Assembly (NCBI GenBank): GCA_964447925.1
Contig: CAYUUP010000043.1
Coordinates: forward strand, 1-12,927
Direction: 5' to 3'
Source of the DNA: CAYUUP01 sp964447925
GTDB taxonomy: Bacteria; Bacillota; Clostridia; Oscillospirales; Oscillospiraceae
Length of the DNA: 12,927 nt
A program made the translations under genes and the position numbers. The notes below the pieces were generated by a model, which did not search any database, had not been told where the DNA came from, and saw nothing but the letters and a program-made list of their open reading frames with translations. Positions 7,063-12,927 of the stretch are shown one piece after another; within the stretch, counting starts at the first letter, position 1; each line of letters opens with the position of its first letter.

Positions 7063-7779
7063 ATGTCCGTGCCTGTTCGCTTGGATAAGCTGCTGTCAGA
7101 TGCCGGTTATTCCCGCAGGGAGGCAAAAGGACTGATCCGGCAGGGCCGGGTGCGGATGGGGGGCGCTCCCCTCACCCGCGCCGAAGAAAAAATCGACCCG
7201 GAGAAGACGCTGGTTACAGTAGATGGGCAGCCCGTCCTCTGGCGGCAGTATCACTATATCCTGCTGTATAAGCCCGCCGGAGTGGTGACAGCTGTCCGGG
7301 ATGCCCATCAGCCCACGGTGCTGGAACTCCTCCCAACCGAGGTGCAGAGACTGGGCCTCTTCCCGGTGGGGCGGCTGGACAAGGATACCCGTGGCCTGCT
7401 GCTGCTGACTGACCACGGCGAACTGGCCCACCGGCTGCTCTCTCCTGCCCGCCACGTGGAGAAAAACTATTTGGCGGAGATCGACGGTCGGGTGGACGAG
7501 ACGGACATTGCTGCCTTTGCTGGAGGACTGACGCTGGCCGATGGTACAGTTTGTCTGCCTGCTCTGCTGGAGGATTTGGGGCCGGGCCGCTGCCGGGTCA
7601 CCCTCCGGGAGGGGAAGTATCACCAGGTACGGCGAATGCTGGCTGCCCGGGGCAAGCCGGTGACAGCTCTGCTGCGGACATCTTTTGGCCCGCTGGCCCT
7701 GGACGAGGGGTTGGAACCGGGGGATTGGAGGTGGCTTTCTGAGACGGAGGAGACTGCCGTCCGGGCGCTGCTGACATGA
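7063..7779 (+). CDS. Pseudouridine synthase, RsuA/RluB/RluE family
   Basis: This enzyme class isomerises a specific uridine in ribosomal RNA. An N-terminal S4 RNA-binding domain (about residues 3-60; RLDKLLSDAGYSRREAKGLI) is followed by the catalytic domain with YKPAGVVTA and GRLDKDTRG, where Asp106 is the expected nucleophile, and by EGKYHQVRRM near the C terminus. The 238-residue length and the layout resemble RsuA, which modifies 16S rRNA position 516, but the target cannot be settled from sequence alone. A GTG at 7039 overlaps the proA stop; the ATG at 7063 sits 4 bases after AGAAGGGG and starts right before the S4 domain, so it is preferred. It is the last gene of the proB-proA unit; a new promoter follows. 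Confidence 0.92.
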   Translation: MSVPVRLDKLLSDAGYSRREAKGLIRQGRVRMGGAPLTRAEEKIDPEKTLVTVDGQPVLWRQYHYILLYKPAGVVTAVRDAHQPTVLELLPTEVQRLGLFPVGRLDKDTRGLLLLTDHGELAHRLLSPARHVEKNYLAEIDGRVDETDIAAFAGGLTLADGTVCLPALLEDLGPGRCRVTLREGKYHQVRRMLAARGKPVTALLRTSFGPLALDEGLEPGDWRWLSETEETAVRALLT

Positions 7780-7815
7780 TTTCGTCGATTTAGACAAATT
7801 TTTTTGCCCCGCCTA

Positions 7816-7844
7816 TTGAAATCGACCTGGATTCCTGTTAAAAT
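7816..7844 (+). promoter_or_regulatory. Predicted sigma-A promoter for the CdaR-type regulator gene
   Basis: TTGAAA (7816-7821) and TAAAAT (7839-7844) are 17 bp apart in the 142-bp spacer after the pseudouridine synthase gene. The expected start near 7851 leaves a leader of about 70 bases. No clear terminator for the upstream operon was found, although a short T-run occurs at 7799-7805. Confidence 0.7.
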
Positions 7845-7921
7845 AAAAGAAACGCCGCACAACTGTCGCAGACGTTGAAGGACAGATTACACGATAAAAC
7901 CAGAAGAAAGGGATGACCGCA

Positions 7922-9013
7922 ATGTCCAGCCGTATCTTTCAAAGTGTTGTCTCCCAGATGAAGGAGATCTCTGGCTGCACCTTAGGCGTAATTGACGCCA
8001 ACGGTGCTATCATAGCCTGCAATGAGCCGGGCCAGGTGGGTTCCACCCTTCCTGCCGGTGTCCGGGCCCTTTCCGGTGAGCATGAGAATATCGTCACCGC
8101 CGGAGGGAATACCTACAAGGCTCTGGCTAGCTGGGGCGTCCAGTTTGATTATGCTGCCTTCGTCTCTGGGGAGGACGAGAAGTCCCGCCTGATTTGCTCC
8201 ATGGCCGTGGTTGCTCTCAACGAGGCCAAGGCATATTATGAGGAGAAGCATGACCGGGCCGCCTTTGTCAAGAGTATTATCTGCGATAATATCCTCATGG
8301 GTGACATCTATGTCCGGGCCAAGGAGCTGCACTTCCCCTCCGATGTCCCCAGGGTTGTCCTGCTGATCCGCCAGACTGCCACTGCGGACATGGCGGTGTT
8401 CGACACGGTGCAGGCCCTGTTCCCAGAGCGTCAGACCGACTTTGTACTTGCGCTCACTGAGACAGACGTGGCCCTCATCAAGCAGGTGCCCGAGGGTGTG
8501 GACGGAAAGACCCTCTATAAGTTAGCTAAGCAGATTGAGGACACTGTGGCGAATGAACTCGAGCTGAAGGTTGTCATCGGCATCGGCTCCGTGGTGGGTC
8601 ATGTCCAGGAGCTGTCTCGGGCCTATAAGGAGGCCCAGCTGGCCATTGAAGTCAGCAAGGTCTTTGAGGTGGAGCGGACCATCGTCAATTACGAAAACCT
8701 GGGCATCGGGCGGCTGGTCTATCAGCTCCCCACCACCCTGTGTGAGAAGTTCCTTCAGGAGGTATTCAAGATCAACCCCATCACCGCGCTGGATCAGGAT
8801 ACCCTCTTCACCATCAACCGCTTTTTTGAGAACAACCTGAACGTCTCAGAGACGGCCCGGAAGCTCTTTGTCCACCGGAACACCCTGGTTTACCGGCTGG
8901 ACAAGATCAAAAAAATCACCGGCCTGGATCTGCGAGAGTTCGATGACGCTATCACTTTCAAGGTGGCCCTGATGGTCAAGAAGTATCTGGCGTCCCGGGG
9001 AAAGAAAATATAA
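7922..9013 (+). CDS. CdaR/PucR-family transcriptional regulator
   Basis: A probable DNA-binding regulator of the CdaR (sugar-diacid) type. The N-terminal third contains a sensing region with GVIDANGAIIACNEPGQVG (about 21-39), similar in layout to the diacid-recognition domain. The middle, around IGIGSVVGHVQELSRAYKEA, matches the degenerate GGDEF-like CdaR domain. The C-terminal PucR-type helix-turn-helix (about 306-332, SETARKLFVHRNTLVYRLDKI) is strong. The length of 363 residues is typical. An ATG at 7913 abuts the ribosome site GAAAGGG, so the ATG at 7922 (9 bases on) is preferred. It has its own promoter and terminator and so forms a single-gene unit. No diacid-use genes lie beside it, so the effector and targets are unknown. 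Confidence 0.88.
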   Translation: MSSRIFQSVVSQMKEISGCTLGVIDANGAIIACNEPGQVGSTLPAGVRALSGEHENIVTAGGNTYKALASWGVQFDYAAFVSGEDEKSRLICSMAVVALNEAKAYYEEKHDRAAFVKSIICDNILMGDIYVRAKELHFPSDVPRVVLLIRQTATADMAVFDTVQALFPERQTDFVLALTETDVALIKQVPEGVDGKTLYKLAKQIEDTVANELELKVVIGIGSVVGHVQELSRAYKEAQLAIEVSKVFEVERTIVNYENLGIGRLVYQLPTTLCEKFLQEVFKINPITALDQDTLFTINRFFENNLNVSETARKLFVHRNTLVYRLDKIKKITGLDLREFDDAITFKVALMVKKYLASRGKKI

Positions 9014-9070
9014 GAGAAAGGCCTCACTGCTATATGGTGTTGCCACACGTATCGGATAGCTGACATATTG

Positions 9071-9107
9071 AAAGGGCTACCTCGTCAGGGGTAGCCCTTT
9101 ATATTTT
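9071..9107 (+). terminator. Strong intrinsic terminator after the CdaR-type gene
   Basis: AAAGGGCTACC (9071-9081) and GGTAGCCCTTT (9090-9100) form a perfect 11-bp stem around an 8-base loop, followed by ATATTTT. It lies 57 bp past the regulator stop. The stem is symmetric and could also work on the minus strand, but there only a short U stretch follows. The stop codon and last four codons of the convergent gene are within it. Confidence 0.88.
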
Positions 9108-9651
9108 CCAGTACTCGCCGGATGACCTGCTGCGCCCCGGCGCAGTCTTCCGCCAGATCTAGGAAGAGCCGGGCCAGCTCTGGGTCGGGGTTGCCCTTGG
9201 CCCGGGCGGCGTAAGCCATCTGTCCCAGCTGTTCTTGTCGGAAGAGCAGGCGCAGACCATCCTCCCGGCAGACCCAGGTCATGGGAGCGGCCTGGCTTAT
9301 GGGCAGAAAGCGAAAGCCGGAGATCAGCAGCCAGGCGGCGGACAGCCGCTTGGCCCGGCGGAGTGCCTGGCGGGAGAGTACGACAATGCTGCTGTCTCCT
9401 GCGGAAAGCTGCCCGTAGGTACGCCATCGCCGCAGCTCCTGCCGGATCTGCTTCTGAAGAAAATCCCCCTGCGCGGCAGAGCTGGGTCCCAGGGGGAGGG
9501 AATGCTCCGGGCTGGCGGCCAGCTGCGCTTGTTCCGGCACCTGCTCTGCCGCCGTGGGCTGAATGGGGCAACTGGGGCCCCAGTCCCCCTCCACTCGTTT
9601 CCACACCCGAGCAAAGGCCTCCGCTTCATCGGTTTGTATGCTGTATTCCAT
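9085..9651 (-). CDS. Uncharacterised helical protein, probably a degenerate ferritin-like domain
   Basis: A 188-residue protein with no signal peptide or membrane segment. The N-terminal 60 residues are low in structure and rich in Pro, Ala and Gln. Four helix-like blocks follow: 64-82, 92-112 (with the RRAKRLSAAWLLISG pattern), 133-152 and 157-184. Spacing and sequence recall ferritin-like (rubrerythrin/DUF2202-type) four-helix proteins, in which helices 2 and 4 carry ExxH iron ligands. Here Glu72, Glu140 and Glu168 could stand for ligands, but both histidine positions appear to be replaced, so iron binding is doubtful. The ATG at 9651 follows GGGAGG with good spacing, which supports a real gene. 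It converges on the CdaR-type gene and stops inside that gene's terminator. The family assignment is an inference at moderate confidence. Confidence 0.72.
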   Translation of the reverse strand: MEYSIQTDEAEAFARVWKRVEGDWGPSCPIQPTAAEQVPEQAQLAASPEHSLPLGPSSAAQGDFLQKQIRQELRRWRTYGQLSAGDSSIVVLSRQALRRAKRLSAAWLLISGFRFLPISQAAPMTWVCREDGLRLLFRQEQLGQMAYAARAKGNPDPELARLFLDLAEDCAGAQQVIRRVLENIKGYP

Positions 9652-9724
9652 GCTGTGGCCCTCCCTTTTAGCTGCCGTTTCTCCAGCCTATGCCCATGGG
9701 CGGAAAAGGTACCGGCCAAAGGGG

Positions 9725-9739
9725 GAATTTCAAAAATTC
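9725..9739. repeat. Short perfect inverted repeat upstream of the ferritin-like gene
   Basis: GAATTT and AAATTC flank the three bases CAA. It lies 74 bp upstream of the ferritin-like gene start, inside its probable leader. It could be an operator or a small hairpin, or chance in a locally AT-rich patch. Confidence 0.35.
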
Positions 9740-9870
9740 TATGGCGGAGCAAGATGTGAAACGATGAAAGGGGGACCCTGGTGCGGCGCCGTGCGGATAA
9801 TCCGTTGGAAGTCCATGGTTTGGCAAGCCCTGCATTCATGCAATGCCACCTTAAGAAAACGGTTTACATC

Positions 9871-9898
9871 ATTGTAACACCCACAGCGGCTCCGGAAA
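9871..9898 (-). promoter_or_regulatory. Weak candidate promoter for the ferritin-like gene
   Basis: On the minus strand TGTTACAAT (9871-9879) matches an extended -10 element; a poor -35 (TTTCCG, 9893-9898) lies 16 bp upstream. It is the best minus-strand candidate in this spacer, but it would leave a long leader of about 210 bases. Confidence 0.3.
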
Positions 9899-9914
9899 GC
9901 CCTGGGGGATGGCC

Positions 9915-9943
9915 TTGACAGTGTGCCGAAAATGACTTAAAAT
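9915..9943 (+). promoter_or_regulatory. Near-consensus sigma-A promoter for the DUF2156-GNAT-GH13 operon
   Basis: The perfect -35 TTGACA (9915-9920) is 17 bp from TAAAAT (9938-9943), one base off the -10 consensus. Transcription from about 9950 gives a leader of roughly 34 bases with AGGAG ahead of the first gene. This is the best promoter in the window. Confidence 0.82.
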
Positions 9944-9983
9944 AATGGTATCCAAACCTTTTTAGAGCAACAGGAGAATTTGT

Positions 9984-10892
9984 ATGGAGATCCCCTTTCA
10001 ACGGCTGACCCTCCAGGATCGGCAGTGGGTGCTGCCTCTGCTGGAGCAGGAAAACAGCCGGAGCGCAGATTACAACTTTACCAATCTCTATATTTGGAAC
10101 GATGCCTATCCCCAGGAGGCTGCCCTTGTGGACGGTTGCCTGGCGGTGCGGCTCTGGCAGGGGGGTTCCCCCTATTACTTCTACCCCGTTGGAGGCGGGG
10201 AAGCGGCCCCCGTCCTCCAGGCTCTGCGGGAGGACGCCGCCCACTTCGGGGCCGCCCTGCGACTGTGCGGCGTGCTGCGCCATCACGTGGAGGTGCTGAA
10301 TTTTCTCTGCCCGGAGGCCTTCAACCTGACAGAGGATCGGAAACTTTACGACTATATTTACTCTGCGGACAAGCTGGACTCCCTGTCGGGGAAAAAACTG
10401 GCCTCTAAGCGGAACCATATCAACCGATTTGTGGAGAATTACCCGGATTGGAGCTTTGAGCCGCTGACGGCGGCGGGGCTTGATGAATGTACCGAGTTCA
10501 CCCGCATCTGGGCGGCAGAGGGACATACCGGAGCCGCCCAGATGGAGATGGAGCGGATCGCACTCCACCGGGCCTTCGACGGCTATGACGCCTTGATGCT
10601 GGAGGGCGGCGTCCTCCGGGCAGGGGGGCAGATGCTGGGCTATACCATTGGTGAGCGGCTCAATTCCGACACCTTTGTAGTTCACTTTGAAAAATCCTTG
10701 GCGGATGTCCAGGGGGCCTATGCCATTCTGAACCGGGAATTTGTCCGCCATATCCGGAAGAAATATCCAGGCATTATCTATATCAACCGAGAGGATGACA
10801 TGGGGCTGCCCAATATCCGTAAGGCCAAGTCCTCCTACCACCCGGAATTTCTGGTGGAGAAGTACACTGCCCAGTGGAAGGAGCTGCCTTGA
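9984..10892 (+). CDS. Soluble DUF2156 protein (phosphatidylglycerol lysyltransferase C-terminal-like)
   Basis: The 302 residues form a double GNAT-like fold of the DUF2156/LPG-synthase C-terminal family. Family-type blocks are DYNFTNLYIWND (29-40), SGKKLASKRNHINRF (135-149), VHFEKSLADVQGAYAILNREF, and YINREDDMGLPNIRKAKSSY (266-285). In MprF this domain moves lysine or alanine from aminoacyl-tRNA to phosphatidylglycerol after a membrane flippase region. This protein has no membrane segments, so it is a stand-alone cytosolic member whose acceptor is unknown; an aminoacyl- or acyl-transfer role is inferred only from the fold. The ATG at 9984 follows AGGAG and lies 41 bp after a near-consensus promoter. 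The next gene overlaps its stop, which points to translational coupling. Confidence 0.87.
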   Translation: MEIPFQRLTLQDRQWVLPLLEQENSRSADYNFTNLYIWNDAYPQEAALVDGCLAVRLWQGGSPYYFYPVGGGEAAPVLQALREDAAHFGAALRLCGVLRHHVEVLNFLCPEAFNLTEDRKLYDYIYSADKLDSLSGKKLASKRNHINRFVENYPDWSFEPLTAAGLDECTEFTRIWAAEGHTGAAQMEMERIALHRAFDGYDALMLEGGVLRAGGQMLGYTIGERLNSDTFVVHFEKSLADVQGAYAILNREFVRHIRKKYPGIIYINREDDMGLPNIRKAKSSYHPEFLVEKYTAQWKELP

Positions 10893-11794
10893 GTTCCCCC
10901 ATCGTGTCTGCTCCGCCGGTTCCGGGGCTGCGTATTCGGCAAGGACGCACGGAGGACCGGGAGGAGCTGATCCGCCTGTGGCAGGCCGTCTTTGGGGACA
11001 GGCTGGATTATATCAAGGGCTTTTTCGCATCTTATGGACAGCCTGACCACATTATGACCGGCTGGATGAAGGGGCAATTGGCCGCCGCCATCTACCAGGT
11101 ACCCATGGGTGGGATGTCTTTCCCGGACGGCAGTCTTCTGCCTGCCAGCATCACCTACGCACTGGCTGCCTGGCCCCAATTCCGCAACCGGGGCATCGGC
11201 TCCGCTGTTATGCGGGCCGCCATTCAGACGGATTTTGACCGTGGTTTTGTCTGTAATTCCCTCTGTCCGGCGGAGGATAGCCTTTTTCCCTATTACACCG
11301 CCCGTATTGGCTATCGGGACTGCTTTTATCTCAGGGAGATCTGCCTGCTTACTGGAAAAGTGCCGGAGGGGCGGGGGAGTCTGCACCCTGCTGGGGCGGA
11401 GGAATATAATAATGTTCGGAACCACTTTCTGCGGGGCGGCTTTTTTATGCAGTTCGACACCACCGGCATCTGCTATCAGCAGCGGCTGTGCGCGGATACC
11501 GGCGGGGGGCTTTTCCTGCTGGACACCCCGGCGGGGTCGGGCTGCGCCGCCTGCGAGTACGCCGAAGACGGGACACTGCTGGTGCAGGAGCTGCTCTGCC
11601 CGGAGGAGGCCCTCCTCTGGGGAATGGGACTGCTGGTGTCCGCTCTGCCTGCCCCCGCTCTCCGGGTGCGGACGCCTGCCTTCCTGGGAGAGTCCTTGGG
11701 GGGGCAGGTGCGCCGCTATGGTCAGATGCTCTGCCGGGACGGGGACACCTCCTTTGCCCGGCTGACTGGCTACTATGGCTTTGGTTTCGATTAA
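10889..11794 (+). CDS. GNAT-family N-acetyltransferase
   Basis: A 301-residue protein with an N-terminal GNAT domain (about 14-150): the start LRIRQGRTEDREELIRLWQAVF is typical, and the acetyl-CoA pyrophosphate loop is RNRGIGSAV (99-107) in FRNRGIGSAVMRAA. About 150 further residues lack a motif I can name, possibly a second degenerate GNAT half or an accessory domain. The substrate is unknown. The start most likely is TTG at 10889, which overlaps the upstream TGA as TTGA and has GGAAGGAG 5 bases before it; a GTG at 10874 would overlap 19 bases and lacks a well-placed site. It sits between a DUF2156 gene and a GH13 gene in one tight operon, 28 bp from the preferred start of the latter. Confidence 0.87.
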   Translation: MSSPIVSAPPVPGLRIRQGRTEDREELIRLWQAVFGDRLDYIKGFFASYGQPDHIMTGWMKGQLAAAIYQVPMGGMSFPDGSLLPASITYALAAWPQFRNRGIGSAVMRAAIQTDFDRGFVCNSLCPAEDSLFPYYTARIGYRDCFYLREICLLTGKVPEGRGSLHPAGAEEYNNVRNHFLRGGFFMQFDTTGICYQQRLCADTGGGLFLLDTPAGSGCAACEYAEDGTLLVQELLCPEEALLWGMGLLVSALPAPALRVRTPAFLGESLGGQVRRYGQMLCRDGDTSFARLTGYYGFGFD

Positions 11795-11822
11795 GAGAGA
11801 AACAGAGGGAGGAATGCTGCCC

Positions 11823-12927
11823 TTGAACCCTATCTTTGACCCACGGGATAGCCACGATAAATCCCCCTACGGAGCCGTGCCAAAGGGGAAAAATGTAACT
11901 TTTACCCTCCGCCCGGCTCGGCGGCAGGGCTTTTCCCGTGGCTGGCTCACCGCCCGGCTCGAGCAGCGGGAGGATGCCGCCATTGTCCTGCCTATGCCCT
12001 GGCAGTCCACCCAGGGCGGTGTAGATGCCTTCTCCTGTGTACTGGATCCTGGCGGCTATGTGGGGCTGATATGGTATTCCTTCCGGCTGGAAGGCTTTGG
12101 CGGACGGCAGTGGGACTCCCCGGAGTACCAGCTTACTGTCTATGACAATGAAACGGACGTAGTGCCGGACTGGTTTGGCCAGGGGATGTGCTATCAGATC
12201 TTTCCCGACCGCTTTTGCCGTACCCAAATTCCAGACCCCACTGGCATGGTGGGCGGGCGCACCATCCACCAGGACTGGAGCGAGGAGCCGGAGTACCGCC
12301 CGGATGCCAAGGGAGAGGTGCGGAACCGGGACTTTTTTGGCGGGAACCTGGCTGGCATCACGGAAAAGCTGGACGATCTGGCTGAGCTGGGGGTAGAGAC
12401 GATCTATCTCTGCCCTATCTTTGAGGCAGCGGAGAACCACCGGTACGGCACAGCGGACTACTCCCGCATTGACCCTATGTTGGGCGGGGAGGCGGACTTC
12501 GCCCGGCTGTGTCGGGAGGCCCACCGCCGGGGAATGCGGATCCTGCTGGATGGTGTATTCAACCACGTGGGCTATGTCAGCCGATATTTCAACGGTGATG
12601 GCGCTTATGGCCCGTCGGGGGCGGCTCAGAGCAGACTCTCACCCTATTATGACTGGTTCAGCTTCACCCACTGGCCCGACAAATACGAGAGCTGGTGGGG
12701 CATCTACTCCCTGCCAGCGGTGAACAAGACGAACGAGAGCTATCGCCGGTTCATCTATGAGGGAGAGGATTCCGTGGTGCGCCGCTGGCTCCGGGCCGGG
12801 GCCGACGGCTGGCGGCTGGATGTGGCCGATGAACTGCCGGATGAGTTTGTGGCCGGGATCCACCGGGCGGTTCGGAAGGAGAAGCCGGATGCCATGGTCA
12901 TCGGCGAGGTCTGGGAGGACGGCACCA
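11823..12927 (+). CDS. Glycoside hydrolase family 13 (alpha-amylase type), N-terminal part
   Basis: An intracellular alpha-glucan hydrolase of the neopullulanase/cyclomaltodextrinase-like kind, cut by the right edge after about 368 codons. A beta-sandwich-like N-terminal region (to about residue 115) precedes the catalytic barrel, which begins at GMCYQIFPDRF. GH13 signature regions are DGVFNHVG (Asp243), GADGWRLDVADE with the nucleophile Asp333, and VIGEVWED with the acid/base Glu362. The last catalytic aspartate lies beyond the edge. There is no signal peptide. The SD site GGGAGG (11807-11812) lies one base from an ATG at 11814, too close to serve it; the TTG at 11823, 10 bases away, begins NPIFDPRDS, a likely natural N terminus. 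The ATG is the alternative. It is the third gene of the operon. Substrate preference cannot be told from the visible part. Confidence 0.93.
   Translation, partial: MNPIFDPRDSHDKSPYGAVPKGKNVTFTLRPARRQGFSRGWLTARLEQREDAAIVLPMPWQSTQGGVDAFSCVLDPGGYVGLIWYSFRLEGFGGRQWDSPEYQLTVYDNETDVVPDWFGQGMCYQIFPDRFCRTQIPDPTGMVGGRTIHQDWSEEPEYRPDAKGEVRNRDFFGGNLAGITEKLDDLAELGVETIYLCPIFEAAENHRYGTADYSRIDPMLGGEADFARLCREAHRRGMRILLDGVFNHVGYVSRYFNGDGAYGPSGAAQSRLSPYYDWFSFTHWPDKYESWWGIYSLPAVNKTNESYRRFIYEGEDSVVRRWLRAGADGWRLDVADELPDEFVAGIHRAVRKEKPDAMVIGEVWEDGT

Larger units (their letters stand above)
9652..9983. other. Divergent intergenic region before the DUF2156 operon
   Basis: These 332 bp contain the strong plus-strand promoter at 9915-9943, a weak minus-strand extended -10 (TGTTACAAT, 9871-9879), a perfect inverted repeat GAATTT-CAA-AAATTC (9725-9739) and a small palindrome TGCAT-TC-ATGCA (9831-9842). 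No convincing small gene, tRNA or structured RNA was recognised. If the minus-strand promoter is real, the ferritin-like gene has a leader of about 210 bases. Confidence 0.55.

Noticed and set aside
9853..9866. cre-like (CcpA site) sequence near GAAAACGGTTTAC upstream of the operon containing GH13
   Set aside because: It has about three mismatches at strongly conserved cre positions on either alignment and lies about 50 bp upstream of the -35 box; not good enough to call.
9751..9877. Small open frame of about 37 codons (from the ATG near 9764) in the divergent spacer
   Set aside because: It ends before the operon promoter, has no evident upstream promoter of its own, and the translation shows no recognisable pattern.
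9864..10841. A 325-codon minus-strand frame opposite the DUF2156 gene
   Set aside because: It is a shadow of a gene with clear family motifs. The same holds for the minus-strand frames at 5747-6811 (opposite proA) and 11445-12566 (opposite the GNAT and GH13 genes).

Overview
The window looks like chromosomal core DNA from a GC-rich Gram-positive anaerobe of the Clostridia, most likely an Oscillospiraceae-type gut bacterium (Flavonifractor, Lawsonibacter or Oscillibacter-like). This is an inference from three things: strong GGAGG ribosome sites and 17-bp-spaced TTGAAA/TAAAAT-type promoters in GC-rich DNA, the gene content (a CdaR-type regulator, cofactor-independent phosphoglycerate mutase, a short ProB), and the protein sequences themselves. 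No phage, plasmid, insertion sequence, CRISPR array, tRNA or rRNA was seen.

Bases 1-4513, minus strand: a lower-glycolysis operon read right to left, trmL - pgk - tpiA - gpmI - eno (eno runs off the left edge). A well-formed promoter (4543-4571) precedes trmL, a tRNA wobble-base methyltransferase. The four enzymes carry 1,3-bisphosphoglycerate to phosphoenolpyruvate and interconvert the triose phosphates. The gap gene, which often heads such operons, is absent.

Bases 4514-9107, plus strand: from a divergent 364-bp region, a promoter and a GC-rich leader hairpin precede proB - proA - an rsuA-family pseudouridine synthase gene. ProB and ProA turn glutamate into glutamate semialdehyde for proline. 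A separate promoter then drives a CdaR/PucR-type regulator, which ends at a strong intrinsic terminator (9071-9107).

Bases 9085-9651, minus strand: a convergent gene for a small helical protein resembling the ferritin-like fold but lacking the usual histidine ligands. Its stop codon lies inside the regulator's terminator.

Bases 9652-12927, plus strand: a 332-bp divergent region carries a near-consensus promoter (TTGACA-17-TAAAAT). It drives a tight operon: a soluble DUF2156 protein (the lysyl-phosphatidylglycerol synthase C-terminal fold), a GNAT acetyltransferase whose start overlaps the previous stop, and a GH13 alpha-amylase-family enzyme cut by the right edge.

Most of the window is ordinary housekeeping DNA and I see no convincing new system. 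The points most worth a second look are the degenerate ferritin-like protein with its overlapping terminator, the proB leader hairpin, and the DUF2156-GNAT-GH13 operon.
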